Source: Pseudomonadota bacterium (GTDB taxonomy: Bacteria > Cyanobacteriota > Vampirovibrionia > Obscuribacterales > Obscuribacteraceae). Taken from it: DNA of 64,000 nucleotides. Within the stretch, counting starts at the first letter, position 1. Each line of letters begins with the position of its first letter. The notes under the pieces were generated by a model that ran no database searches, was not told the origin of the DNA, and was given only the letters and a program-made list of their open reading frames with translations. The stretch is taken from the NCBI GenBank assembly GCA_021324135.1, contig JAJPJO010000168.1, forward strand, positions 18,996 to 82,995, given 5' to 3'. Below are positions 1-9,341 of the stretch, piece after piece. The translations under genes and the position numbers were made by a program.

Positions 1-114
1 GCCCGCGGTGGTATTTTAGACGGTGCCATTGGCTTGAAGCTGGCTACCATATATAGTGACTACGTCAGAAAGAAAATTCGCTACCTGCGAGAGTTTAGAG
101 ATCCATCTGCCTAA
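1..114 (+). CDS. C-terminal end of a glycosyltransferase-like protein (partial)
   Basis: An open frame enters from the left edge and stops with TAA at 112-114; only the last 37 residues are visible. The tail has a Gly-rich turn followed by a basic, Tyr-rich amphipathic helix (YVRKKIRYLREF). It resembles the C-terminal end of family 2 glycosyltransferases, where an RGG..DG..G segment is followed by an amphipathic membrane-associated helix. The stop overlaps the next start by one base (TAATG), so the two genes are probably translationally coupled. The family call rests on a short tail and the glycan context downstream. Confidence 0.45.
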   Translation, partial: ARGGILDGAIGLKLATIYSDYVRKKIRYLREFRDPSA

Positions 115-1754
115 TGGGACCTGGAGACCAGAGCGAGACCGGCGCCACGCGTGCTCCATCACGTCAATTATCCGTGCGCGGTGTGGTGATTATTTTATGT
201 ACGACTTTCATTCTCGGGCTTAGCCTGTCCGCGCTGGTAAGCACGCTTGGAGACCGCATGCCGGGCAAGGGGCGTTCGGGCAGCGTCGCTCTGAATGTCC
301 CACCCCCCAAACCTCAGGACGAGAAGTCTAGTTTGGAAGCATTCAAAATGGTCGACTTGCAGCTCTTCAACGATTGCTTGCATTTGCGCGCCGCGGCTCA
401 GCATATGTTCAAGATGGACTACGAAAAAGCGCTTGAGGAACTAAGTCTGGTCAGTGATGCTTACAGAAGACGAGATCAAAGCTGGTATTCGCTGGAAGTT
501 GAATGCTTGCTGTCGACGAAGCAAATTGACAAAGTGATCATATTGGCAAATGGATATGTAGCGGAGCATCCCAACCAGTACGCCGGCTACATGTGGAGAG
601 CGCAAGCATTCGAGCAAGAAAAAAATTATCCGGCCGCCATCAAGGACTTTAAGAAGGCGCTTGATGTATTCCAGGAAGAAAAGCCGAACATGGCAAGCAG
701 ACTTCACACGAGCGCAGGATTTGCCAGAAGTGTGATTGACGCCATCGACAGTATCCTGCACAAACATCTGGGCACGTCGTTGGAGCGCAACAGTGACTAC
801 AAGGCAGCAGCGGAAGAGTACCAGAAAGCCCTGCTTATTCTTTCAGATAAAACGCTTTCGCCGACCATCAATGTCCCAATCGAGCCGGCATCGACAGCGC
901 AAAGATCGATCTCCTCAGTCAACAAAGCCCTGGAGGGACATCCACGAGAAGCGTCATTATACGCAGAAAGAGCCGATCTGTACAAAACGGTTGGTAAGTT
1001 CGATCTGTCCATTAAGGATTACGATCAAGCATCTAAGTTGACACCCGCCAGCCGTTTTCACCTTCAATACGAACGCGCCGGCGCCTATTGGGGTCTCAAG
1101 GATTATAAAAACACATGCCGTGATTTGCGCAAGGTATTTCACGAAGATCCTTTATACGAGCAGCCTCAGGAGCGGCAAAGAAAATACGCATTTCTAATCA
1201 TGCCGGCCATCTATATGAGCAAGAGCGAAGCACTGAGTCGCTTCGATGAGGCGATTTCAAAACAGCCAAATGTAGCCATCAACTATTATTATCGCGGCGT
1301 CATTGAGCTGGCGTTTAATGACTTCGATCTTTCCGGAAAGGATCTGGCGCACTTCCTGGATATGCACGCTCAAAATGACGATCTCGGCGCCAAGGCGCAT
1401 ATTTACCTGGCTTTATGCCGAGTGCTCGATGGGCGCCATGCCGAGTCGGAGATCATATTGAAGAAGATCGGCAATGAATACGCTCACTGCCCATGGTGGC
1501 ATGCGCTTGCCGCATATCTAAACGGCTCAGCAGACGAGGCCGGCATAATGGATGCGGCCGGGCAAAGCAAAGCCAGAATCGCTCAGTGTCAGTATGTGAT
1601 TGGGCAAAAGTTTCGCAGTGACGGCAAAAAGCGAATTGCAGAACAACATTTTCAAAAAGGTGTCAGCGATGGCGCGCCTGTCGTGGACGAGTTCTATCTA
1701 TGCCAGATGGCATTGTTGCCGGAATTGGAAGAGAAAAGCGAGCATCATTTTTAG
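114..1754 (+). CDS. Membrane-anchored TPR repeat protein
   Basis: This is a 546-residue protein with a basic, polar N-terminus, one hydrophobic segment at about residues 24-46, and then a soluble part that is almost entirely helical repeats. TPR-like motifs are visible at about 70-190 (AAQHMFKMDYEKAL; YMWRAQAFEQEKNYPAAIKDFKKAL) and 280-350 (LYAERADLYKTVGKFDLSIKDYDQA). The layout suggests a protein anchored in the inner membrane with a large extracytoplasmic or cytoplasmic scaffold domain. No catalytic motif is seen. It starts on the last base of the preceding glycosyltransferase-like gene, so it is probably part of the surface-glycan operon and may organise the assembly enzymes; that role is inference. 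Confidence 0.8.
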   Translation: MGPGDQSETGATRAPSRQLSVRGVVIILCTTFILGLSLSALVSTLGDRMPGKGRSGSVALNVPPPKPQDEKSSLEAFKMVDLQLFNDCLHLRAAAQHMFKMDYEKALEELSLVSDAYRRRDQSWYSLEVECLLSTKQIDKVIILANGYVAEHPNQYAGYMWRAQAFEQEKNYPAAIKDFKKALDVFQEEKPNMASRLHTSAGFARSVIDAIDSILHKHLGTSLERNSDYKAAAEEYQKALLILSDKTLSPTINVPIEPASTAQRSISSVNKALEGHPREASLYAERADLYKTVGKFDLSIKDYDQASKLTPASRFHLQYERAGAYWGLKDYKNTCRDLRKVFHEDPLYEQPQERQRKYAFLIMPAIYMSKSEALSRFDEAISKQPNVAINYYYRGVIELAFNDFDLSGKDLAHFLDMHAQNDDLGAKAHIYLALCRVLDGRHAESEIILKKIGNEYAHCPWWHALAAYLNGSADEAGIMDAAGQSKARIAQCQYVIGQKFRSDGKKRIAEQHFQKGVSDGAPVVDEFYLCQMALLPELEEKSEHHF

Positions 1755-1818
1755 CGTCTTCTCATATTTGTTGCTAATGAAAACTATAAGATGCACAGGT
1801 GTTTGATTAAGATGATTT

Positions 1819-2862
1819 TTGAAGGTGGCATTGTTGTACAGAGCATGGCGCCTGGTTCGAGCTCATGAGTGGTGGCACTACAAGTTGCCGCTGGCAATCG
1901 CCGTCGCCTTTGCTTTCTCATCATTCAGCAGAATACCAACCTGCGAGTTATTTTTGCCGTTCATTCTCATTATGGCGGCAGGCATAAGCGCCGCTATATA
2001 TGCCAGCGTCTTCAACGATTACATGGATCTCGATCAAGACCGGCGTGCTGGTAAGAAAACGCCGATGATGGACTTATCTCCGGCAAAAAGATCGGCTGTG
2101 ATTTTCATCTCTCTTTCACTGATGGCGGCAATTTCATTGCTTCTTCTTCACATGCCGGCTTCATTAACATGTTTTCTTCTCATCTGGGCAGTGTACACAG
2201 CTTACTCTTTGCCGCCGATCCGCCTGAAAGAGCGTGGCATTCTCGGCGTTCTCTGTATCGGTGTGGGAGAGCACGTCCTCGCCTCTTTCCTGGCCGTTTT
2301 TCTGGTGGCTGAGCTGACCGGGCGATCCGTTCCGTGGTGGTGGTTGCTGCCGGTTTTAGGATGGTCGTTGCCATTCGGTTGCAGGGGCATTGTCTGGCAT
2401 CAGCTTGCTGATATTGACAACGATCGCAAGGTCGGTTGCACGACGATGGGGGCGAACCTCGGTGCTGAAGCGCTTCGCCGATTCGGCGAACGCGTGCTCT
2501 TTCCAATAGAGGTTTTTTCCTTTCTCACGTTTCTAATACTCTGCAATAATCTTGTTGTCTGGCTGCTCCTCGCTCTTCATCTTTTCTTCGAATGGATGAG
2601 ATACAGATTTTGGTCCGCCAACATCATTATTGTGGACCCGGTTCCAGGAGGGCGTTTCGCCCTTTTCGAGTACTACCAGCTCTTCTTTCCGCTGGCGATT
2701 CTTTTCTCGGCGCTGCCTCGAGATCCGACAGCAGCAGTGCTGATTGGTATGTTCTGCCTCACATTCGCAGCACCACTGGCGGTGTCGATGCGCGTTCTTC
2801 CGGTAATCCGCTGGCGCCTGCTCGAGCCCTGGCTTCGCAAGACGAGCAGAGAATCAGGTTAG
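1819..2862 (+). CDS. UbiA-family prenyltransferase
   Basis: This 347-residue polytopic membrane protein carries both Asp-rich motifs of the UbiA superfamily. NDxxDxxxD spans residues 66-74 (NDYMDLDQD) and a second DxxxD lies at 198-202 (DIDND). A YSLPPIRLKERG segment near 129-140 is also typical. Family members transfer a polyprenyl or similar group from its diphosphate to an aromatic or polar acceptor with Mg2+ bound by the Asp residues. In this context it may make a lipid carrier or prenylate a building block; the substrate cannot be read from sequence. The start is uncertain: TTG at 1819, GTG at 1825 and TTG at 1831 are all in frame, and an AAGG lies just before the last. Confidence 0.88.
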   Translation: MKVALLYRAWRLVRAHEWWHYKLPLAIAVAFAFSSFSRIPTCELFLPFILIMAAGISAAIYASVFNDYMDLDQDRRAGKKTPMMDLSPAKRSAVIFISLSLMAAISLLLLHMPASLTCFLLIWAVYTAYSLPPIRLKERGILGVLCIGVGEHVLASFLAVFLVAELTGRSVPWWWLLPVLGWSLPFGCRGIVWHQLADIDNDRKVGCTTMGANLGAEALRRFGERVLFPIEVFSFLTFLILCNNLVVWLLLALHLFFEWMRYRFWSANIIIVDPVPGGRFALFEYYQLFFPLAILFSALPRDPTAAVLIGMFCLTFAAPLAVSMRVLPVIRWRLLEPWLRKTSRESG

Positions 2863-2917
2863 TCAGAGACATGTCTAGAGACCGCGTACACTGCCACCCC
2901 AATCAGGAGCTCTTCAT

Positions 2918-4051
2918 TTGGTCACCTTTCTGATTTTCAAAGACGAAGCATCTCATCCGGCTCAGGAGGCTGACGATCCCCGCCTGTCATGCACGCTTGA
3001 AAGCATCGATGCCTTGAACATGGAAAGGGAGGTGCGCATACTTGCAAGTGCGGAGGTCTTCGAATATTTAAGGCAAATGCCCGGCTCGGATGAAAAAAGG
3101 TACGTGCAGATTTTGCGGTCCGGCGAAAAAATCGATCCTCACTCGTTCCACAAGCAGCTAAACAAGCTTAAGTCGAACGCCAATGCCTTTTGCCTTCTAA
3201 GAGTAGACAGCGGCTCGACTTTGAACCAACCGATGCCTGGTCCGCTCTTTCTTTTCCACAGCTTCAATCAACTGCGATTGCCTGCCGTTCATCCCGAGCA
3301 GATTTTGATCAAGGCAGACTCAGGTGTTCAAGTTGATACTCAGTTTTCATCGCTGATCTACACGGATCTTGCCTTCCAGCTCGCGCGAAAGGGAGAGATT
3401 ATCATCGAGCATTTTGAAGGGTTTACCTCACCACCACTGCCTCGTTTTATAGATGAGTGGTTGCTCATATCGCAAAAGTATCAATCAATTTTGCGCTGTC
3501 TGGGCTGGTCGCAGACCGCCATGCTCGAAAGATTGGTAGAAGCTTCGATTGACGTTGCGGACTGGCTCAAGCTCTCGAGAATGATTGGCGCGGAACAAGA
3601 GCAAGCCATTGCACAGTTGTTACGCTCGAGCAATCCCGATCTGATTCAATCGGCAAAGCGAATAATGCAGAATGGCAAAGTATCATCGCGACAAAAGGGA
3701 AACCGTATTGTCGTGTTCGAGGCCGAGATTCAAGAGCGCGAACTGGAACTGCAGCGCTTGTTGCAGAGCCCGTCTTGGCGTTACACAAAATGGTTGCGTG
3801 ACTGCAACCATTTTGCACGGCAGGCGAAGAACCTGGTTCATTCCCAACTCAATCGGAACGAACGACGAGAAGTAACGCGCCCGCCGCAGAAATGCCAGCC
3901 GGCAGCGATTACTCCGATCGATTATCTAGCTCATCTGGAGGCATCGATCAATAATATCCATCAAAGCAAATCTTGGCTCATTTCAGCCCCACTGCGCCAC
4001 CAGGAAAACAGTGAGCGCAGGAGGCAATTGAGTCTTTCCGAAGCACGGTGA
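2918..4051 (+). CDS. Glycan-locus protein with two glycosyltransferase-tail motifs
   Basis: This 377-residue protein is not assignable to a catalytic family by eye. The first 220 residues are mixed alpha/beta and show no clear DxD. Two copies of a tail motif often found at the ends of bacterial polysaccharide glycosyltransferases are present: SPSWRYTKWLR near residue 290 and SKSWLISAPLR near 353. The TTG start at 2918 is supported by AGGAG at 2905-2909, 8 nt upstream. It sits between the UbiA gene and a GT4 glycosyltransferase on the same strand. It may be a divergent glycosyltransferase or an accessory subunit; I cannot name a reaction. Confidence 0.6.
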   Translation: MVTFLIFKDEASHPAQEADDPRLSCTLESIDALNMEREVRILASAEVFEYLRQMPGSDEKRYVQILRSGEKIDPHSFHKQLNKLKSNANAFCLLRVDSGSTLNQPMPGPLFLFHSFNQLRLPAVHPEQILIKADSGVQVDTQFSSLIYTDLAFQLARKGEIIIEHFEGFTSPPLPRFIDEWLLISQKYQSILRCLGWSQTAMLERLVEASIDVADWLKLSRMIGAEQEQAIAQLLRSSNPDLIQSAKRIMQNGKVSSRQKGNRIVVFEAEIQERELELQRLLQSPSWRYTKWLRDCNHFARQAKNLVHSQLNRNERREVTRPPQKCQPAAITPIDYLAHLEASINNIHQSKSWLISAPLRHQENSERRRQLSLSEAR

Positions 4052-4061
4052 TCGGCTGCAT

Positions 4062-5471
4062 ATGCGAATCTGGCTTCTCTGTCATCAATTCCTTCCTGAG
4101 TATTATGCAGGCACCGAAACGGTCACCCTGCAGACGGCATTGCAATTGAAGCAAAACGGCCATGATGTAACGGTTATATCCGGACATCCTGATCTGACCG
4201 CGTTGAATCGCGCCAGCATTGCCCTCGAGAGATACAGCTACAAGAGCTTGCCGGTAATTCGCCTGCGAAGTTCAGCCGCTGATAGCGAAATCAAACATGA
4301 CTATCGTTCTCTTTATCGCAACACACCGGTCGCGGAAACACTCTCGCGACTGCTCGATTCCGAGCCGATACCGGACATTGCACATTTTTTCAATTTCAGA
4401 CACTTGACACCGGCAGTGGTACCAGTCTTCAAGCAAAGAAATATTCCGATTCTGTTCACCGCCACCGATTTTTTCCCAACCTGTTCTTTGAGCCACTTGC
4501 GTTACTATGATGGACAAAAGTGCGATGGACCTCGTGCTGATTTCGGCAATTGTCTCCGTCACCATTTGCAAATCATACTTCCCCAAGAGCTGAGACCAGG
4601 ATTGGAGCAATATTCCGACGAGGACATGGGTAACCTTATCTGGCTGTCCGGTCACGATTTGCCTGCGGAAGTGACAACCTTTTTGCATCCCGCTGATGCC
4701 GGCCAGGACTGGTTCAAGGAATTGGCCCGGGGTCTTGTCGAACACAAAACGTTGATGGTGCAGGCTCTTGCCGATGTGGACAAAATCCTGGCGCCGAGCG
4801 CCATTGCATCCAAGGTTCTTGTAAGAAGTGGGATCGACGAAGAAAAGTTGGAGACGTTGCCATTCGGATTGGATAAAAAGGGATTGATCCGCAATCTGAA
4901 TAGAGGTCAAAAGCGCAAGCTGGAGCTGCTATTCATCGGTCAGATCACAAAACATAAGGGTCTGACAATTCTGGTGGAAGCGCTGATGAAATTACCCGAG
5001 TCGGCCAATTTTTCACTCCACGTTTACGGCGATCTGCAGAAGGACAGGTACTATTCCGAATCGATACTTCGGCTTACCAAAGGGGATCCGAGAATCATAT
5101 TCATGGGTTCGTTCACTCCCGACAGGCTGCACGAAATTTTGGCAAAACACGACGTGATTGTCATCCCATCACTTTGGTCCGAGAATACACCAATGGTTCT
5201 TCTATACTCGCAAGCAGCCGGACTGCCCGCACTTGTCTCGGATGAGGAGGGTTTGTGCGAAACGATCCAGGACGGCAAGAATGGTCTTACATTCAAGACC
5301 GGCGATGCAGAAGAGCTCTCTAAGTGCATTCGACGCCTGATCGAAGAACCAGATTTGGTGCCTAAGCTGGCTGATGGAACAGTGCCCGGGTTTTCAATCG
5401 AGGATCACGCTCAGGCCCTCGAGCGTCTCTATAAGGACTGCGCTCGCAAGCCTGCTGCTGCCAGTCCGTGA
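4062..5471 (+). CDS. Glycosyltransferase family 4 protein
   Basis: This 469-residue protein has the GT-B layout. The N-terminal Rossmann half begins MRIWLLCHQFLPEYYAGTE, where the GTE turn after a Pro/Gly-rich loop is typical of GT4. The C-terminal half contains the donor-binding region (LLFIGQITKHKG; VIVIPSLWSENTPMVLLY; AAGLPALVSDEEGLCE). GT4 enzymes transfer a sugar from a nucleotide donor with retention of configuration. The usual E-x7-E donor motif reads E-x7-Y here, so the second Glu is replaced. An inserted stretch between the halves has several Cys residues (TCSLSHLRYYDGQKCDG). It probably adds a sugar to the surface polymer built by this locus. Confidence 0.88.
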   Translation: MRIWLLCHQFLPEYYAGTETVTLQTALQLKQNGHDVTVISGHPDLTALNRASIALERYSYKSLPVIRLRSSAADSEIKHDYRSLYRNTPVAETLSRLLDSEPIPDIAHFFNFRHLTPAVVPVFKQRNIPILFTATDFFPTCSLSHLRYYDGQKCDGPRADFGNCLRHHLQIILPQELRPGLEQYSDEDMGNLIWLSGHDLPAEVTTFLHPADAGQDWFKELARGLVEHKTLMVQALADVDKILAPSAIASKVLVRSGIDEEKLETLPFGLDKKGLIRNLNRGQKRKLELLFIGQITKHKGLTILVEALMKLPESANFSLHVYGDLQKDRYYSESILRLTKGDPRIIFMGSFTPDRLHEILAKHDVIVIPSLWSENTPMVLLYSQAAGLPALVSDEEGLCETIQDGKNGLTFKTGDAEELSKCIRRLIEEPDLVPKLADGTVPGFSIEDHAQALERLYKDCARKPAAASP

Positions 5472-5544
5472 AGGCTGCAAGGCACGGATGTGACGGCAAA
5501 GCATCGTATTAGTCCAGCTTAAGCCGCGCTCACTTGATTACCTT

Positions 5545-5550
5545 TATAAT
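5545..5550 (+). promoter_or_regulatory. Candidate -10 box before the PhyH-like gene
   Basis: TATAAT matches the sigma70 -10 consensus exactly and lies about 47 nt before the dioxygenase-like start. No good -35 hexamer lies 16-18 bp upstream, so the call rests on the -10 alone. Confidence 0.35.
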
Positions 5551-5591
5551 GCTCGAACGGCAAAGACATTACTATCAGGAGCATCGGCAAC

Positions 5592-6527
5592 ATGGAGACA
5601 TGCATGAGCACAAAGGAACAGGTGTCCATCTTCAATGATGCCGCTCTGGATGAAGAGTTTCGCACGAAGGGCTATGTTGTTCGCCCTCTGATCAGTCGCG
5701 AAGAAGCAGCCTCCCTGATCGATTTTCATCAGGCCCGGGTGCCTGAGCATGCGCCCAAGGACAGCTTCGGCTGGCAAAGCCCCGATCAATACTTCACTGT
5801 GTTCTGGAAAGAAGATCTGCGTCGAGAATTTCATGATGGAATAAGCGCCGTTCTCAGGCCTCATCTGGAAAAGATTGTGCCCAGCCACAGAGTTTGTCTG
5901 AGTTCCTTTGTCAGTAAGCGGCCCAAAGGCACCCAGGCACGAGTACCCCTGCATCAAGATCTGGCTTTCGTCGATCCAGGCAGGCAGATCGCTGTTCACG
6001 CCTGGGTTCCGATGGTGGACGTCGACGAGAAAAGCGGCTGCCTGAAGATTATTCCTGGCAGCCATAGACTGAAACATATAGGAAGCACTCCAATGAATCC
6101 ATCGCCCTGGGATAACCTCAGAGATGTGATGGAATCAGAGTTCATGACGCCCATTCCCATGGCAGCGGGCAGCGTTCTTATCTATGACGGACGCCTTCTG
6201 CATGCCTCGGATCAAAATATGTCCGATGACTGGCGGATCGCGACCAATTCGATCATGATACCGCGGGGAGTGGCGCCACGCATTTACTACTGGTCGCCGC
6301 CCACTACCTATTCGATTCTCGAGGTGACTGATGAATACTTCATCGGCTTCGACTATTTGACACCGATGCCACAACCATTCCCGAGCGGCGTCAAGAAAGT
6401 CGGTTCGGTCGAATATGAAATCAAACAGTTGAGGCTCGAGGACATAGAGCACCTGCGTCCGCCGCGAGCCAATCGAAGGTCATGGTTCGGAAATCTGCTC
6501 GGGCGATTGGCCGGCAAATTGGGATAA
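5592..6527 (+). CDS. Phytanoyl-CoA dioxygenase (PhyH)-like Fe(II)/2-oxoglutarate oxygenase
   Basis: This 311-residue soluble protein has the facial-triad pattern of the PhyH family. HxD lies at residues 121-123 (LHQDLAF), the distal His at 204 (LLHAS), and an Arg near 215 (DDWRIA) could bind the 2-oxoglutarate carboxylate. The GCLKIIPGSHRLKH strand is also typical. The family hydroxylates small molecules, lipids or carrier-bound intermediates in many biosynthetic clusters. Here it sits between a GT4 enzyme and an ABC exporter subunit, so a tailoring role on the acyl or sugar product is likely. ATG at 5592 and ATG at 5604 are both possible; the second has GGAG 6 nt upstream. Confidence 0.85.
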   Translation: METCMSTKEQVSIFNDAALDEEFRTKGYVVRPLISREEAASLIDFHQARVPEHAPKDSFGWQSPDQYFTVFWKEDLRREFHDGISAVLRPHLEKIVPSHRVCLSSFVSKRPKGTQARVPLHQDLAFVDPGRQIAVHAWVPMVDVDEKSGCLKIIPGSHRLKHIGSTPMNPSPWDNLRDVMESEFMTPIPMAAGSVLIYDGRLLHASDQNMSDDWRIATNSIMIPRGVAPRIYYWSPPTTYSILEVTDEYFIGFDYLTPMPQPFPSGVKKVGSVEYEIKQLRLEDIEHLRPPRANRRSWFGNLLGRLAGKLG

Positions 6528-6559
6528 GCTATTGATCCCGTAGAAGTGAGTGGAAGGCA

Positions 6560-7831
6560 ATGGCACAGCCCCTCCTGGAAGTCAGCAAATTGTCGAAACG
6601 CTTTTGCCGCGATCCGCATCGAGGCGCTGCTTATGCCGTGCGTGATATCGTATCTGATATCACGATGCAAGAGAAGCAAGATAGCCTGCGCAACGGAGAG
6701 TTTTGGGCGCTAAGGGATGTGAGCTTCAACGTCAGCCCCGGGGAAGTGGTCGGAATAATTGGGCACAACGGGGCCGGAAAAACGACACTAATCAATCTCG
6801 TATCGGGCATCTTGCGCCCAAGCGTGGGCAAGGTGCGGCTCAATACTGAAAATATTGTGATGATGAGTCATCAGGGGCAGCTGGACTCGGTCCAGAGCGG
6901 CAGAGAAAATATCGTCAATCAACTGCTGCTGTACGGAAGTCAGCAAAATGATTTGGCAGAAAATGTGGAGAAAGTGATTGAATTCTCGGAGCTCGGCAAG
7001 TCAATTGACGCGCCGGTAGGCACATACAGCCTCGGAATGAAGCTGAGGCTGTCGTTTGCAATATACACACGTCTTAATCCTGATTTATTTGTCGTGGATG
7101 AAGCACTGAACGGCGGCGATCTTCAGTTCCAGAGGAAGTTTCAAACTTTCCTGGAAGAATACATCGCCGGTGGTGGCGCCATACTTCTGGCATCCCATGA
7201 CTTGTACACCATTCAACTGCTCTGCAACAGATGCATCCTGATGGAAAAAGGCGAGATCGTCGCCATGGGCGATCCGGTAGATGTAATCAACACTTATCAG
7301 CTCCTGGAGAAAACGAATCGTTCCTGCGAGCCGCTTACAGACAGAGCTTCACTTCTGCAAAGCATTGGCGCCATATCAACAGACAACGGCCAGAAGGAAA
7401 CAGTCCGAATCGAAGCCGTTCAAGTCACCGCATTTGGTGGCGGTCCGTTGCTGCCCGGAGCGGCGGCGATGCTCGAAATTGTTTGCTCGTGCGATGAAGA
7501 TCTGGAAATGGTGGCGTGCGGCGTTTCCATTGGCAGGCATGACGTTTTTCCAGTGGCCATGCTTGGCAGGGATCAGCTTACTTTGAAAAAAGGAAAGAAC
7601 AAACTGCGTTGCAAAATTGTGAGTCTGCCGCTGGTGCCCGGCATCTACAACATGACGGTCGGCTTCATTCGCAGCAATGGATATGTGTTGGGACTCAGAG
7701 GTTATATGGACAACTCGCTCAGCTTCGAGATAATAAGCAAGCCGGATGCCCTGGTCAATCAAGAAAGATTCCGAAAGTGCGTTGTGCACTTGTCCGCGGA
7801 CTGGCAAGCATTAGAGCACTACCGGCAATGA
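6560..7831 (+). CDS. ABC transporter ATP-binding protein, Wzt-like polysaccharide exporter
   Basis: This 423-residue protein has an ABC ATPase domain (residues 5-245) with Walker A GHNGAGKTT at 68-76, a modified signature YSLGMKLRL at about 156-164 and Walker B DLFVVDE. The S-x-G-M form of the signature is usual for O-antigen and teichoic-acid exporters. A C-terminal beta-rich domain (about 265-423) matches the Wzt position where glycan-terminus-recognising domains occur. The start has GGAAGG upstream. Its probable partner permease lies at 9342-10229, beyond a convergent P450 gene. Together they would flip a completed lipid-linked glycan across the inner membrane. The 3' end overlaps the P450 gene by 21 nt. 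Confidence 0.92.
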   Translation: MAQPLLEVSKLSKRFCRDPHRGAAYAVRDIVSDITMQEKQDSLRNGEFWALRDVSFNVSPGEVVGIIGHNGAGKTTLINLVSGILRPSVGKVRLNTENIVMMSHQGQLDSVQSGRENIVNQLLLYGSQQNDLAENVEKVIEFSELGKSIDAPVGTYSLGMKLRLSFAIYTRLNPDLFVVDEALNGGDLQFQRKFQTFLEEYIAGGGAILLASHDLYTIQLLCNRCILMEKGEIVAMGDPVDVINTYQLLEKTNRSCEPLTDRASLLQSIGAISTDNGQKETVRIEAVQVTAFGGGPLLPGAAAMLEIVCSCDEDLEMVACGVSIGRHDVFPVAMLGRDQLTLKKGKNKLRCKIVSLPLVPGIYNMTVGFIRSNGYVLGLRGYMDNSLSFEIISKPDALVNQERFRKCVVHLSADWQALEHYRQ

Positions 7832-9082
7832 CTCCAGGCATCTGATCCGAATCGGCATTCGATAAGAAATTTTGTCGTGCGCCAGTTTTATGCCGGGCGC
7901 CCTTTGCACGAGCGTGCTGATTGCCACCTGAGCCAGCAATCTGGCAAGATGCGAGCCGAGACAGAAGTGCGTTCCTGCACCGAATGCCAGATGCCTGTTA
8001 CTGTTCGGCCGCAAAATGTCCAATCGATCGGGCTCGTCGAAAATTGCCGGATCTCTATTGGCTGATCCGATTAGCAGATGAACGGTTTCGCCCTTCTTGA
8101 GCAATTTTGAGCGCAACTCCACATTCTCCTTGATGAAGTAAGGCACAATCTGGCCCGAAGCTTCAAATCGGGCCAGCTCATCAACGGCACGTTCGATATA
8201 GGTTGGATTCGCCCTGAGCAATTCGAACTGGTCCGGATTTCTGAGCAAGGCAAGTACGCCGTTGCCGATTAGAAATGCCGTGCTTTCGAAGGCCGCCATG
8301 ACCAGATAAAGGGCATTGGCAAGGACCGTATCATGAGAGAGCGACCTGCCCTCAGCCTTGTGCTTGAGAAGATCTGTGATTGAGTCATTGGCCGGCTGTC
8401 GTTTGCGCTCCAATACGATGGGCTTGAGTAATGCCGCCAGTCGAGCGGTCGTCTCCTCCAGCTTGTCCCTTTCGGCCAGGACAGGGTCGAAGCAAAGCAT
8501 TAGCTCCCTCAAGAGATCGCAAATTTCTTTTGATTCCTGTGGTATTCCGATTTGTTTGAAGGCAAAGTGCGATGAGAGCGGGAAAGCATAATGCTCAAGC
8601 AAATCAAAGGCACCGGTTTGATTCTCAACATCATCCCATAATTGCCGGGCATATTGCGCAATTTCATCAGTCAACATTTGCACGGATTGTTTTGAAAAGC
8701 GCTGATTTAGTGGTGTACGAATCTTTGTATGCTGGGGCGGATCGTAGTTTGATATGAAGCCTTTCAAATCGATGGCGGGCTGCTTAACGCCCATGAACAT
8801 CTCATTTGAAAGCGACTTCAGTCTCTGGATGAAGCCTCCAAAAGGACAGCTCTGTTCTGAATTGTTCAGCACTTTTGTAAAATTGCGGTCACGTAAGCAG
8901 AAGTGCACATCCTCGTACTTCGAAATCAGCCACCAGTGTCGATCGGCATTATAAAAAACAGGAGCTTGCTCTCTTAGCACCGCATATAGTGCGTAAGGAT
9001 TCTGGACAAATTCGGGGCGGACGGGATCAAAAGGATCCGCCAGAAAAGATAGAGGAGAATCTAATGCCGTGCCCGTTCTCAT
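7811..9082 (-). CDS. Cytochrome P450
   Basis: This is a 423-residue soluble bacterial-type P450 when read from ATG at 9082; an upstream in-frame TTG at 9121 would add 13 residues. The heme-ligand loop FGAGTHFCLG has the Cys at about 374. The K-helix ExxR is ELAR near 302-305. The I-helix reads AAFEST (about 263-268), so Ser stands where the oxygen-activating Thr of AGxDT usually is, with Thr next to it. The gene is on the opposite strand to the ABC exporter genes and is convergent with the ATPase gene. A second P450 domain is encoded nearby in the AT-P450 fusion, so the pathway may use two oxidations. The redox partner is not in the window. Confidence 0.93.
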   Translation of the reverse strand: MRTGTALDSPLSFLADPFDPVRPEFVQNPYALYAVLREQAPVFYNADRHWWLISKYEDVHFCLRDRNFTKVLNNSEQSCPFGGFIQRLKSLSNEMFMGVKQPAIDLKGFISNYDPPQHTKIRTPLNQRFSKQSVQMLTDEIAQYARQLWDDVENQTGAFDLLEHYAFPLSSHFAFKQIGIPQESKEICDLLRELMLCFDPVLAERDKLEETTARLAALLKPIVLERKRQPANDSITDLLKHKAEGRSLSHDTVLANALYLVMAAFESTAFLIGNGVLALLRNPDQFELLRANPTYIERAVDELARFEASGQIVPYFIKENVELRSKLLKKGETVHLLIGSANRDPAIFDEPDRLDILRPNSNRHLAFGAGTHFCLGSHLARLLAQVAISTLVQRAPGIKLAHDKISYRMPIRIRCLESLPVVL

Positions 9083-9341
9083 AGACCTTTCGTTTCTGCA
9101 GACGGCTTGCAAACCGCGCAAAGCCGCTTAGATCTAGCTCAAGACTATACCCCACTCCTGGTTCAACGTTATGAGCATTGCCTTATGGGCAGTCAGCACC
9201 TGGATTTCCGAGCCAAAATTAGGTGCGGCTAAGATTTCCCTGAGGTTGTCATCTATATAATTGACCAGTCTAGCTGTGTGGCTGTGCGTGCAATCAAACA
9301 ACCAGAAATATGATTTGCTGGATCGGGCTCCGTTGTCGACT

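Noticed and set aside
48..55. Recurring TATATAGTG/CATATAGTG strings in several places
   Set aside because: They occur inside genes as often as between them and have no common position, so I treat them as chance.
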